Positions 54,281 to 60,896 of a stretch of DNA of 60,896 nt are shown here, piece by piece. Each line of letters opens with the position of its first letter. Within the stretch, counting starts at the first letter, position 1. Location of the stretch: positions 1 through 60,896 of the forward strand of contig JAJDAH010000464.1 in NCBI GenBank assembly GCA_029261965.1, written 5' to 3'. The DNA is from Polyangiaceae bacterium (GTDB lineage Bacteria; Myxococcota_A; Polyangia; Polyangiales; Polyangiaceae). The translations under genes were made by a program, and so were the position numbers. Under the pieces are notes generated by a model. It worked only from the letters and a program-made list of their open reading frames with translations. It ran no database searches and was not told where the DNA came from.

Positions 54281-55042
54281 TCAAGGCTCGGGCCAGGGGA
54301 TCGGTAGGCTCGGATCGGCCAGCTCGTGGCCGCGGGCGGACAGGCGCCGGCGGCAGTCGGAGCACAAGTCGTACTCCTGGTCGGTGGTCATCACCGTTCC
54401 CTGGGCATCCTCCATGAGGCACCCGGTGTTCTTGCAATGGGGCTGTCCGAGCGTGTGGCCGATCTCGTGCACCGCCACCTTGCCGAGCCGAATGCGAGCG
54501 TCGCCGGCAGTTTTGGTGCCGCGTTTGGTGCGAAACGTGGAAATCACGCACGCTTCTCCGTCGATCGTCGCTAGTCCGAGAATACCCCAGTCCGCGACTT
54601 TCCCCTTGCTCGTCGAGATGTCGATGCCGGTCAAGCCGAGGATGCGAAAGCCGTCGTCGGGCATGGTTCGTTTGAGCAAGCGAAGGATTTTCTCTGCCCG
54701 GTATCGCGTCTTCGGTTTGTTTCTCGTCGAATCCGGTAGCGCGATCCGTGGAAGCGAAACGACGCGCATGTCGTAGAAAGCCAAGAGCGACGTTTCGACG
54801 AATTTGGCGTCCGCGTCCGGTATCTCGGGCCCGAGGGGCTGCACGTAGACGATACGCTTCTCCACCGGCGCCGGCTCTTCGGCTGCCCGGCTGCCCTCGC
54901 CTTTGGGTCCCGCGTCGCCAGAGCCCGGCGTCGAAATACCAGACGGTGCGGCGGATTGAGCTTCCGGAGCGCTCCCGGTCAGCTGCGGCTCGCAACCCAC
55001 CAGCAAGAGCACGCACGACAGCGAGAGCGCCAACGCCTTCAT
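54281..55042 (-). CDS. Exported archaemetzincin (M54) metalloprotease
   Basis: A 253-residue protein. A lipobox (LLLVGCE) and a 40-residue linker precede an archaemetzincin domain. The zinc motif HEIGHTLGQPHC (His192, Glu193, His196, His202) is followed by Cys203, Cys208, Met210 and CSDC (227-230). That is the full M54 signature HExxHxxGxxHC...CxM...CxxC. Archaemetzincins are usually cytosolic and shorter, so the lipoprotein form is unusual. Predicted zinc protease with a second zinc in the Cys cluster. Confidence 0.93.
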   Translation of the reverse strand: MKALALSLSCVLLLVGCEPQLTGSAPEAQSAAPSGISTPGSGDAGPKGEGSRAAEEPAPVEKRIVYVQPLGPEIPDADAKFVETSLLAFYDMRVVSLPRIALPDSTRNKPKTRYRAEKILRLLKRTMPDDGFRILGLTGIDISTSKGKVADWGILGLATIDGEACVISTFRTKRGTKTAGDARIRLGKVAVHEIGHTLGQPHCKNTGCLMEDAQGTVMTTDQEYDLCSDCRRRLSARGHELADPSLPIPWPEP

Positions 55043-55079
55043 CGACGTGTCCGACCCGATGGCGATGCCTATCCTTGGC

Positions 55080-55607
55080 TCAGCCGACGTCTTGCATCGA
55101 AAGGCCGAGCTCCGCGAGAACGCAGGCTGCGTGCTGGTCGCAGGACTGCGAGAAACACGCCTCCGCGGAGCTGAGCGCCGAGTCGGAGAAAACCTTCACG
55201 AGCTCGAGACACGCCCCCTGCCCGAGAGCGAATCGCGAGCACTCTTCTCCGGCGACGATCGAAGCTTCGCAGTAGCTCGTGGCCTGGCTGCTCGCACCGA
55301 TGCTCGCTCGCGCCGCCCGATCACACGAGTTGAGCACGAACTGCGCTGCCAGCTCCGCGCAGTTGGCCGCTGCGATGCACTGATCGACTTCACTCAGGTA
55401 AGTGTTGCTGAGCTTCGGCCCGACAGCCGCGAGCTCGTTTTGACAGGCGTTCGAGCACGTCTCGGTGTCGATCGTGCTGTCGCACTTTTTCGCCTCGTTG
55501 CACGCTCGGCTGCAGGACCCGACATAGGTCGAGCCGTCCGAGCTGCCGCAAGCCCAAACCAGAGCTCCAACTGCTCCGAGCGCTATCGCCTTCGCCAAGA
55601 TTCGCAT
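55080..55607 (-). CDS. Small Cys-rich helical lipoprotein
   Basis: A 175-residue exported protein with lipobox LVWACGSS and about twelve cysteines spaced through a mainly helical body (CSRACNEAKKCDS, CSNACQ, CIAAANCAEL, CFSQSCDQHAAC). Similar proteins accompany myxobacterial lipoproteins of unknown function. It is 37 bp upstream of the archaemetzincin on the same strand, so probably in one operon with it. Confidence 0.82.
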   Translation of the reverse strand: MRILAKAIALGAVGALVWACGSSDGSTYVGSCSRACNEAKKCDSTIDTETCSNACQNELAAVGPKLSNTYLSEVDQCIAAANCAELAAQFVLNSCDRAARASIGASSQATSYCEASIVAGEECSRFALGQGACLELVKVFSDSALSSAEACFSQSCDQHAACVLAELGLSMQDVG

Positions 55608-55675
55608 CGTCGCCTCCGGCGTGCAGTCTAGCCGATGTTGCCTCCGTGTGCGCCCGTCCGTCCGGAATCTGCCTT

Positions 55676-56245
55676 ATGCTCCCAATCATCGTGGCTGATT
55701 GGGCGGCTCTAGTACAACTGCTTCTGCAAACCGAGACGGCGCGCCGTGTGGTCGCGGCCTTCCCCGATTGGCTCCAGGACGAAGTCGAGCACGTCTCGAT
55801 CTACATGGACGGCAAGGCGGCTCTGGTCGTGACCGAGGATGTGCACGACGGGGTCGTTTCCAAAGTCGACCGACTCCACGCCGACGTGTATGGGGGACGT
55901 GTCGTGGCCGTCAACTTGCTCCGCGGCGATGTGCACGACGGTCGAGTCAGAAACGTCAACATGCTCTCGGGGGACGTGCACGGTGGCGAGGTGAGTCGAA
56001 TCAGCACGCTGCACGGCACCATCCATGACGGAACGGTGAAAATCGTGAACGTCATCGTCGGCGACATTCGCGGTGGCGACGTTTCTTGGGTCAACTTGGT
56101 CGTTGGTGACATCTATGGGGGGCGAGTGAAGGCCCACGTGCACGTCGGCACCGTGCACGGCGGCGAAGTGGAGCTTGGTCAATCCGCCCCGCGAGTCCGG
56201 GGGCCCATCACGGAAAGTGTCGACGACCCCGACGAACTGGGCTGA
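55676..56245 (+). CDS. 15-residue-repeat beta-solenoid-like protein
   Basis: A 189-residue cytosolic protein. After a helical N-terminal 45 residues it has seven or more consecutive 15-residue units of the form D-V/I-x-G/D-G-x-V-x-x-V-N-x-L-x-G (for example DVHDGRVRNVNMLSG and DIRGGDVSWVNLVVG). The strict spacing and alternating V/I indicate a beta-helix or solenoid, in the manner of bactofilins but with different repeats. No family recognised. ATG 55676 preferred; GTG 55646 would add 10 residues. It is divergent from the Cys-rich gene. Confidence 0.8.
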   Translation: MLPIIVADWAALVQLLLQTETARRVVAAFPDWLQDEVEHVSIYMDGKAALVVTEDVHDGVVSKVDRLHADVYGGRVVAVNLLRGDVHDGRVRNVNMLSGDVHGGEVSRISTLHGTIHDGTVKIVNVIVGDIRGGDVSWVNLVVGDIYGGRVKAHVHVGTVHGGEVELGQSAPRVRGPITESVDDPDELG

Positions 56246-56364
56246 TTCCTCGGGCCGCTCTCCCCGCGGCGCGCTCCAGCGGGGCGAAGTCGCCAGGCCC
56301 TCACTTTACAAGGGCGGCCCGCGACCCAAGACTTCGGGGGCGCCGCCACGCGGGCCCCTCAGCC

Positions 56365-57864
56365 ATGACTCAATCATCCACCGTGACCGAACGCCTCGAC
56401 ATCGGAGGCCTGAAGAGCGCCTTGGCGCGTCTGGACACGTTCGTGCTCGTCGTCGACGAGAACGCGCGCATCGTGTTCGTGAACCGGGGCGGTCCGGGGG
56501 GTAGCCCCGACGAGGTGCAGGGCACGAGCGCTCTCGACCACCTCGCTCCCGAGCACCACCATTTGTTCGCCGACGCGTTCGCCCGCGCGCGGGAGACTAG
56601 CTCGGAGCAACAGTATCGAGTGACGAGCTATGGCGCCGAGTACGAAGTCCGGGTCGTGCCGATGCTGACCGAGGGCACGTTCAACGGAGCCACGCTCTTG
56701 GCGACCGAGGTCTCACCGGCGGCTCCAGCTCTCGAGCCGAGCCCGGTATCCGCCCGCACCGCCTCGCTGGACGCCGTGATCGCTGCGGCCTCGGACATCA
56801 TGTTTCGCTTCGACCGCCGCGGCATTTTTCTGGAAGTCCGCGCGTCGAACCTCGACGAGCTGTTCGTGCCGGCGGACAAGATCGTGGGGGCGAGCGTGCA
56901 CGACCTCATGCCCGCCGAAATCGCCGAGCAGTGCATGCAACATGTCGAGGCGGTGCTCGAAACCGGACTGCCGCAGATCTGGGCTTACCAACTGCCGATC
57001 GGTGGCGGGCTGAAGGACTACGAGGCGCGCTTCGCGGCCATCGGCAAGGATCAGGTCGTCGCGATCATCCGGAACACGACCGAGCTCAAGAGAATCGCTG
57101 CCGAGTACGCCACGACCGGTCGGCTCGCGGCGGTGGGCTCGCTGGTGGCCGGTGTCTCACACGAAATCAACAATCCCCTCACGTACGTGCTCTTCGACAT
57201 CGACTACGTGGTGCGGGCGCTGAGCGCGGCCATGCCCGAATCCAGCCCCATGGCCGAAACCGGACGCGTGCTGATAGAGCATCTCGAGCGCGCCAAGAGC
57301 GGGGCCGAGCGCGTAGCCCGAGTCGTGAGGGATCTCCAGGCGTTTGCACCGGCGGATCCCAACGATCGACGCCCTGTGGACTGTCGGGTGCTGCTCGACG
57401 GCGCCATCAAGATGGTCGCGCACCAAATTCGAATGCGTGGGCAGCTCTCGAAGGACTATCAGGGGGCACCGATCGTGCGCGGCCATGCGGGCCGCCTCGG
57501 TCAAGCTTTCTTGAGTGTGCTCATCAACGCCATCGAAGCGCTGCCGGCCGACACCGAGGGACAGAACCTCATCGACGTGCGCGCACGCGTGGACGCGGAC
57601 AATCAGGTCGTCATCGAAATCCGTGATACTGGCGGCGGCGTCGATCCGGCCATCGCCGATCACGTCTTCGAGCCCTTCACCACGAGCAAACCCGCGGGGG
57701 CAGGCGCCGGGCTCGGTTTGTGGCTCACTCACTCCGTCGTCGTTCAGCACGGTGGGGAAGTCGCCATCGAGAGCTCCAGCGAGGGCACGACCGTTCGAAT
57801 CACCCTGCCTGGCACCGGCAGCGCGTCGGCGCTGCCAGCCGTGCTGCGCGACGCAGCGGACTGA
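56365..57864 (+). CDS. Soluble PAS histidine kinase
   Basis: A 499-residue kinase without membrane segments. Two PAS-like regions (about 15-115 and 130-240) precede the H-box VSHEINNPLTY with His266. The ATPase domain has an N box (LINAIEALP), G1 (IRDTGGGVDP), a F-box (FEPFTTSKP) and G2 (GAGLGLWLTHSVV). It resembles the NtrB-type cytosolic kinases. No partner regulator lies beside it. It follows the solenoid gene by 119 bp. Confidence 0.92.
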   Translation: MTQSSTVTERLDIGGLKSALARLDTFVLVVDENARIVFVNRGGPGGSPDEVQGTSALDHLAPEHHHLFADAFARARETSSEQQYRVTSYGAEYEVRVVPMLTEGTFNGATLLATEVSPAAPALEPSPVSARTASLDAVIAAASDIMFRFDRRGIFLEVRASNLDELFVPADKIVGASVHDLMPAEIAEQCMQHVEAVLETGLPQIWAYQLPIGGGLKDYEARFAAIGKDQVVAIIRNTTELKRIAAEYATTGRLAAVGSLVAGVSHEINNPLTYVLFDIDYVVRALSAAMPESSPMAETGRVLIEHLERAKSGAERVARVVRDLQAFAPADPNDRRPVDCRVLLDGAIKMVAHQIRMRGQLSKDYQGAPIVRGHAGRLGQAFLSVLINAIEALPADTEGQNLIDVRARVDADNQVVIEIRDTGGGVDPAIADHVFEPFTTSKPAGAGAGLGLWLTHSVVVQHGGEVAIESSSEGTTVRITLPGTGSASALPAVLRDAAD

Positions 57865-57948
57865 AGTAGCCGGACAAAGCGTGATGGCGAGCGGCGAAGT
57901 CTGCGCGGGCGAGGAAGGTCCGGCGGGGCGCGCGCGTATGAGGGTGGT

Positions 57949-58431
57949 GTGACGAGCACGAAGGCGCGGTCGCGTGTTTGGCAGTGGGCAGGTCTCGGGA
58001 TCGGTTTGGCGCTCTGGGGCTGCGGCGGCGGCGGATCCGGTTCCGGCGGCGGCCTCGGCGCGGCGATGTGCGTGCCGGACATGGTGTCGATCGACGGCAG
58101 CCTCGACGGCACGAACATTTCGACGTCGGTTTCGTTCAGCTCGTCCAGCTTTCAGCAACTGAGCGATCCGTCGAGCTACGATCTCGGCTTCGACGGCGGA
58201 GGGACGCTGCACCTCGAGTGGTCCGGCCTCGTGGCGGACGGTCAAACGACGAAGGCCACCGGCCGCGTCACGATGCCGAGCGGTGAGCCCCGCGCCGGCG
58301 AAGAGCTCTGTTCCTCGAACGCCGCGCTCTCGACCGACGATGTTGGGACGAGATTTCGCTTCGATGACCTGACGGTGTGCTCGAGCGGAGACAGCGTGGA
58401 GGGATCGCTCCTCGGGTGCGAGGGCGAATAG
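57949..58431 (+). CDS. Small beta-rich lipoprotein
   Basis: A 160-residue exported protein with lipobox ALWGCGGG, a Gly/Ser linker and a compact beta domain with about five cysteines (MCVPDMVS, ELCSSN, TVCSSGD, LLGCEGE). The start is GTG 57949 with AGGGTGG just upstream. No family recognised. It converges on the beta-lactamase-like gene, 10 bp from its stop. Confidence 0.78.
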   Translation: MTSTKARSRVWQWAGLGIGLALWGCGGGGSGSGGGLGAAMCVPDMVSIDGSLDGTNISTSVSFSSSSFQQLSDPSSYDLGFDGGGTLHLEWSGLVADGQTTKATGRVTMPSGEPRAGEELCSSNAALSTDDVGTRFRFDDLTVCSSGDSVEGSLLGCEGE

Positions 58432-58441
58432 CTCGTTTGGG

Positions 58442-60199
58442 CTAGAGACAGCCCTGACCCGTCACGCTGCCCTGGCACTCGCCAAGAATCAGCGCTAGCT
58501 GCACCGAGCAGCCGTCGACACCGCCGAACTTGTTGATCTCTTCCGCACACGGAGTGGCGCAATCGATCGTGCTGACTGACGCGCAGCCGGTGCGAACGGC
58601 GCACTGAATCAGCTCGGCGCATCCGGGGTTGGAGTTGCAGTCGAGGAACGCTCCGGCACATCGATCGCAGACGCACTGGCCTTGCTGCGGTGTGGTCATG
58701 TACGCCGGGATGATCTGGTTGCAGGCATTGACGTCTGGCGGGTTTCCGCGTGTGCACTCGGAGACCGCGTCGAGCTTGGTGCTGCCCTCGATCGAGTTGA
58801 TGATGGGACCCATGAACGGAATGTCGTCCCAGATGGCCGCGCCGACGCTGCCGGTACCGTTCTGGTAGCCGAAGCGTGGCTGGATCTTGTTGATCCACCC
58901 GCCGGCTTGGCCCGGCGCGACGACGTTGTCGGTCGAATAGAGCGTGTTCTTCGCGACCACGAGATCGAGGCTCGGGATCACGTAGATGCGTTGGCTGTCG
59001 AGACCTTGAGCCGAGTACATGTCGGGTGGCAAACCGCCCTCGCCGGTGGATGTCCACCATTGGTAAGCGTAGCCGGGAAAGTGGCTGGCGTTCGTTTGCG
59101 TCGACTCGGTCACCCAATTGGCCGGGACGACTTGCTGGCCGTCCCAGTTGCCGCCCCGGAGGAACAGCAGGCCGAACTTGGCGAACTCTCGGGTCGGGGC
59201 GTCGATGCAGCAATAGGTGTAGCTGTGGTTGGCGCCGTCGAGCCACCACCGGGCGTTGTGCATGCCGATGAACGGGAAGAGCTTCTGCTGCGCGTACGCC
59301 GTCGCGTTCATGCCGGTCGTCCGCTCGAGGACTATGCCCAAGAGCTGGGTGTCGGCGCTCGAGTAGTACCAGCGGCCATTCGCCCCCGACGGATGCATCG
59401 GGAGGCGGAACGGCACCACCGACGAGTCAGGTTCGCTCGAGAGCTGAAAGACGGTGGGCGGCGCTCCCGGTGTCCAGGCGCTCAGATCGTTGTAGTCCTC
59501 TTGAAACCACAGGCCGGACTGCATCTGCAGCACCGCCCGAAGCGGAATGTCGCCGCGCGGATCCCCCGCGAACTCGCCGATGCCGAGATCTCTCAGCGGC
59601 GTGTCCACGTTCGGGATGCGGCCCTCGCTTATGGCGATGCCGATGAGCGCGCTAGTGAAGCTCTTGGCCATCGACCAGCTCGCGGTCATCGAATCTTTGT
59701 TCTTGAACTCGCTGTCCGCGTAGCGCTCGGCGACGATCGCGCCGCCGCGAATGATGACGACGCTCTGGGTGCTCTTGTCGCCCCCGAACGCGTATTGCAT
59801 CGCGAGCTCGATCTGAGCCGGATCCATGTTCATCTGCTCCGGTGGCACGACGGTCCAGTCGCCCGTCGGCCAAGGCACCTGCTGTCCGATGGCGAGGTTC
59901 GGCGGCTGCGGCATTCCTCCACCGCCCCCGGTGCCCACGGTGCCTCCGCCGGTGCCGGTCGCCCCGCCGGTGCCGAACGTGCCTCCACCGGTGCCGGATC
60001 CGCCGCAGACGTCGTTGCACGTCGCCAAGTTCCCCGTCGACCTGACGCAGTCGTCGAAGCAACTGCCGGTACCGTTGTTGCTGCCCCCGTCTCCAGAGCT
60101 ACATCCGGCAAAAAGTGCGAGGCCGAGGAGCGCCGCGCCGACGGTTCGAGCGCCCAAATGAACGGTGTTCAGCGAAGTTGAAAAAACTTTCGAGTTCAT
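58442..60199 (-). CDS. Class C beta-lactamase-like serine hydrolase lipoprotein
   Basis: A 585-residue exported protein. Lipobox LFAGCSSG leads to a Cys-containing Gly/Thr linker. The serine beta-lactamase/DD-peptidase-like domain has the SxxK motif SMAK (Ser176, Lys179), the Tyr motif YSS in WYYSSADTQ, and the third-motif region near YQWWTSTGEGG. A C-terminal Cys-rich extension of about 100 residues (CVCDRCAGAFLDCN, GCAELIQCAV) is unusual for the family. Probably an esterase or peptidase rather than an antibiotic resistance enzyme. AGAGG lies about 10 bases before ATG 60199. Confidence 0.88.
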   Translation of the reverse strand: MNSKVFSTSLNTVHLGARTVGAALLGLALFAGCSSGDGGSNNGTGSCFDDCVRSTGNLATCNDVCGGSGTGGGTFGTGGATGTGGGTVGTGGGGGMPQPPNLAIGQQVPWPTGDWTVVPPEQMNMDPAQIELAMQYAFGGDKSTQSVVIIRGGAIVAERYADSEFKNKDSMTASWSMAKSFTSALIGIAISEGRIPNVDTPLRDLGIGEFAGDPRGDIPLRAVLQMQSGLWFQEDYNDLSAWTPGAPPTVFQLSSEPDSSVVPFRLPMHPSGANGRWYYSSADTQLLGIVLERTTGMNATAYAQQKLFPFIGMHNARWWLDGANHSYTYCCIDAPTREFAKFGLLFLRGGNWDGQQVVPANWVTESTQTNASHFPGYAYQWWTSTGEGGLPPDMYSAQGLDSQRIYVIPSLDLVVAKNTLYSTDNVVAPGQAGGWINKIQPRFGYQNGTGSVGAAIWDDIPFMGPIINSIEGSTKLDAVSECTRGNPPDVNACNQIIPAYMTTPQQGQCVCDRCAGAFLDCNSNPGCAELIQCAVRTGCASVSTIDCATPCAEEINKFGGVDGCSVQLALILGECQGSVTGQGCL

Positions 60200-60649
60200 G
60201 ACTTCGAGACCTCTTGTTTTGACAGGAAACGCGAGCCGAATCGCCAGTCGCTCGGGACCCCGAGCGTTCTTGAATGTGAGCATTGCTCAGATTCAAGTCA
60301 ACGGAATGCCTACACTTACCTGCAGGCGTGCAGGTCCACTGGATCGTTCCATCTGATGGGAAAATCCCACCGAAACACGGGTGTTCGGGCCCTCATTGGC
60401 GACCTTCGACAGACGTTCAGTTCCGTTGGTCCGTGGGTTGCAACACATCTTGTCGTGTCCCCATCGAAACCATCCCTGGCGAAAACTCTCGAGGCCACGC
60501 TGCAGATCTTGGTCCGGCTTTATTGGCCCGAACCGTCCACGCCCGTCCGTCGCGGTGAGCTCACGTTTGCCGAGTGGCTACACCAATTGGCCGGTCAATC
60601 GTCCGCACGGGCTGCGCAGCCACGCCAGCGTCGCGCATCCGGTGCGCCG
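60200..60649. other. 450-bp intergenic region, palindrome-rich
   Basis: No convincing gene in either strand. The left 170 bp hold several inverted repeats: CGCTCGGG-CCCGAGCG (60249-60266), the 29-bp palindrome at 60269-60297, ACCTGCA-TGCAGGT (60318-60335) and TGGGA-TCCCA (60357-60369). The right 270 bp show nothing I can name. Confidence 0.7.
60269..60297. promoter_or_regulatory. 29-bp operator-like palindrome
   Basis: Arms CTTGAATGTGAGCA and TGCTCAGATTCAAG pair at 13 of 14 positions around a central T. It lies about 70-98 bp upstream of the beta-lactamase-like start, where a repressor or activator could bind. There is no T-run, so a terminator is less likely. Confidence 0.6.
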
Positions 60650-60895
60650 TCACTCGCCGGGCGGCGCCGCCGGAGCGCTCGACTCGGCCGCGCCCGTGAT
60701 CTTCTCGCTCTCGCCGCGCTCGTACGCCCCGAACAGGCGGCCCCAGTGCGTGTCGCGTTTCCACTGCTCGAAGGTCGCCTTGTCCTTCTTCGGCCAGCGG
60801 TAATAGTCGTGATAGGCCTCGCTGCCGAAGACGAACGCGTTGACCAGCGGCGTGTGGAAAAAGAGCTTCTGAAGAGGCTTGAGCGCGCCGAACCA
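60650..60895 (-). CDS. C-terminal fragment of a truncated gene
   Basis: This is the last 81 codons of a leftward gene that begins beyond the right end. The frame reads WFGALKPLQKLFFHTP, then EAYHDYYRWPKKDKATFEQW and DTHWGRLFGAYERGE, and ends in a short Pro/Ala tail. The codon use and aromatic content look real; a competing frame on the same strand (60561-60896) is Arg-rich and does not. No family is clear from so short a piece. Confidence 0.7.
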   Translation of the reverse strand, partial: WFGALKPLQKLFFHTPLVNAFVFGSEAYHDYYRWPKKDKATFEQWKRDTHWGRLFGAYERGESEKITGAAESSAPAAPPGE

Positions 60896-60896
60896 C

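Noticed and set aside
54267-55016. 249-codon frame overlapping the archaemetzincin
   Set aside because: The other frame holds the complete M54 signature and a lipobox; this one is Arg-rich.
60160-60175. A 14-mer in the beta-lactamase signal region identical to 54219-54232
   Set aside because: By simple estimate several 14-mer matches are expected by chance in 60 kb, and this copy is inside coding sequence.
60561-60896. 111-codon minus-strand ORF at the right edge
   Set aside because: Arg/Gly-biased; the neighbouring frame on the same strand reads as a real protein end.

Overview
The window is high-GC DNA with no plasmid, phage, insertion-sequence, CRISPR, rRNA or tRNA signal that I can see. 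It reads as an ordinary chromosomal stretch of a myxobacterium-like organism (Myxococcota, probably the Polyangiales side). The grounds are: about twenty lipoproteins with Gly/Ser/Thr- or Ala/Pro-rich linkers behind the lipobox; a MYXO-CTERM-like sorting tail (14567-15874) and a weaker one (51713-53143); Cys-rich and DxDxDG-type repeat lipoproteins; a DUF1592/DUF1552 pair; and large signalling kinases. This taxonomic placement is inference.

Layout. 1-4.2 kb: the end of a truncated gene, then a divergent sensor histidine kinase and a GAF-GAF-GGDEF diguanylate cyclase. 4.2-12.7 kb: a leftward run of seven genes (bPH-like membrane protein, DUF1592 and DUF1552 proteins, D-threonine-aldolase-like enzyme, phosphodiester-glycosidase-like lipoprotein, cupin, Cys-rich lipoprotein), several with overlapping stop and start codons. 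12.7-16.8 kb: Sel1 lipoprotein, a TetR regulator coupled to a secreted serine hydrolase, and a membrane protein. 16.8-29.1 kb: a mosaic of lipoproteins (von Willebrand A-like, Ca-dependent PI-PLC-like, MopE-like, PHM-like copper oxygenase), a sulfotransferase-like protein, an ABC-F ATPase, an SDR and an alpha/beta hydrolase. 29.2-37.5 kb: a rightward set with a His-rich membrane protein, a PQ-rich repeat membrane protein, a 69-residue exported peptide, a membrane SpeE-like aminopropyltransferase, a DUF350 protein, a DUF3025 protein, a membrane-anchored protein and a lipoprotein with a Ser/Gly repeat. 37.6-46.3 kb: a second VWA lipoprotein, a GMC oxidoreductase coupled to a Cys/Met-metabolism PLP enzyme, a SprA-like protease and a LuxR regulator. 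46.4-53.1 kb: a HEAT/beta-propeller pair, then Nudix-NAD kinase followed by two exported proteins. 53.3-60.9 kb: a PHM-like remnant, an exported archaemetzincin, a 15-residue-repeat solenoid protein, a PAS histidine kinase, a class-C beta-lactamase-like lipoprotein behind a palindrome-rich promoter region, and the end of another truncated gene.

How it works together. There is no single pathway across the window. Most genes are envelope or secreted proteins. The clearest functional units are the overlapping pairs: DUF1592+DUF1552, PLP enzyme+glycosidase, TetR+hydrolase, GMC+PLP enzyme, HEAT+propeller and Nudix+NAD kinase. The best candidate for an under-described system is 30396-34368, where a repeat-bearing membrane protein, a tiny exported peptide, a membrane aminopropyltransferase and a DUF350 protein lie closely spaced on one strand. 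This resembles polyamine-linked envelope gene sets known around DUF350.
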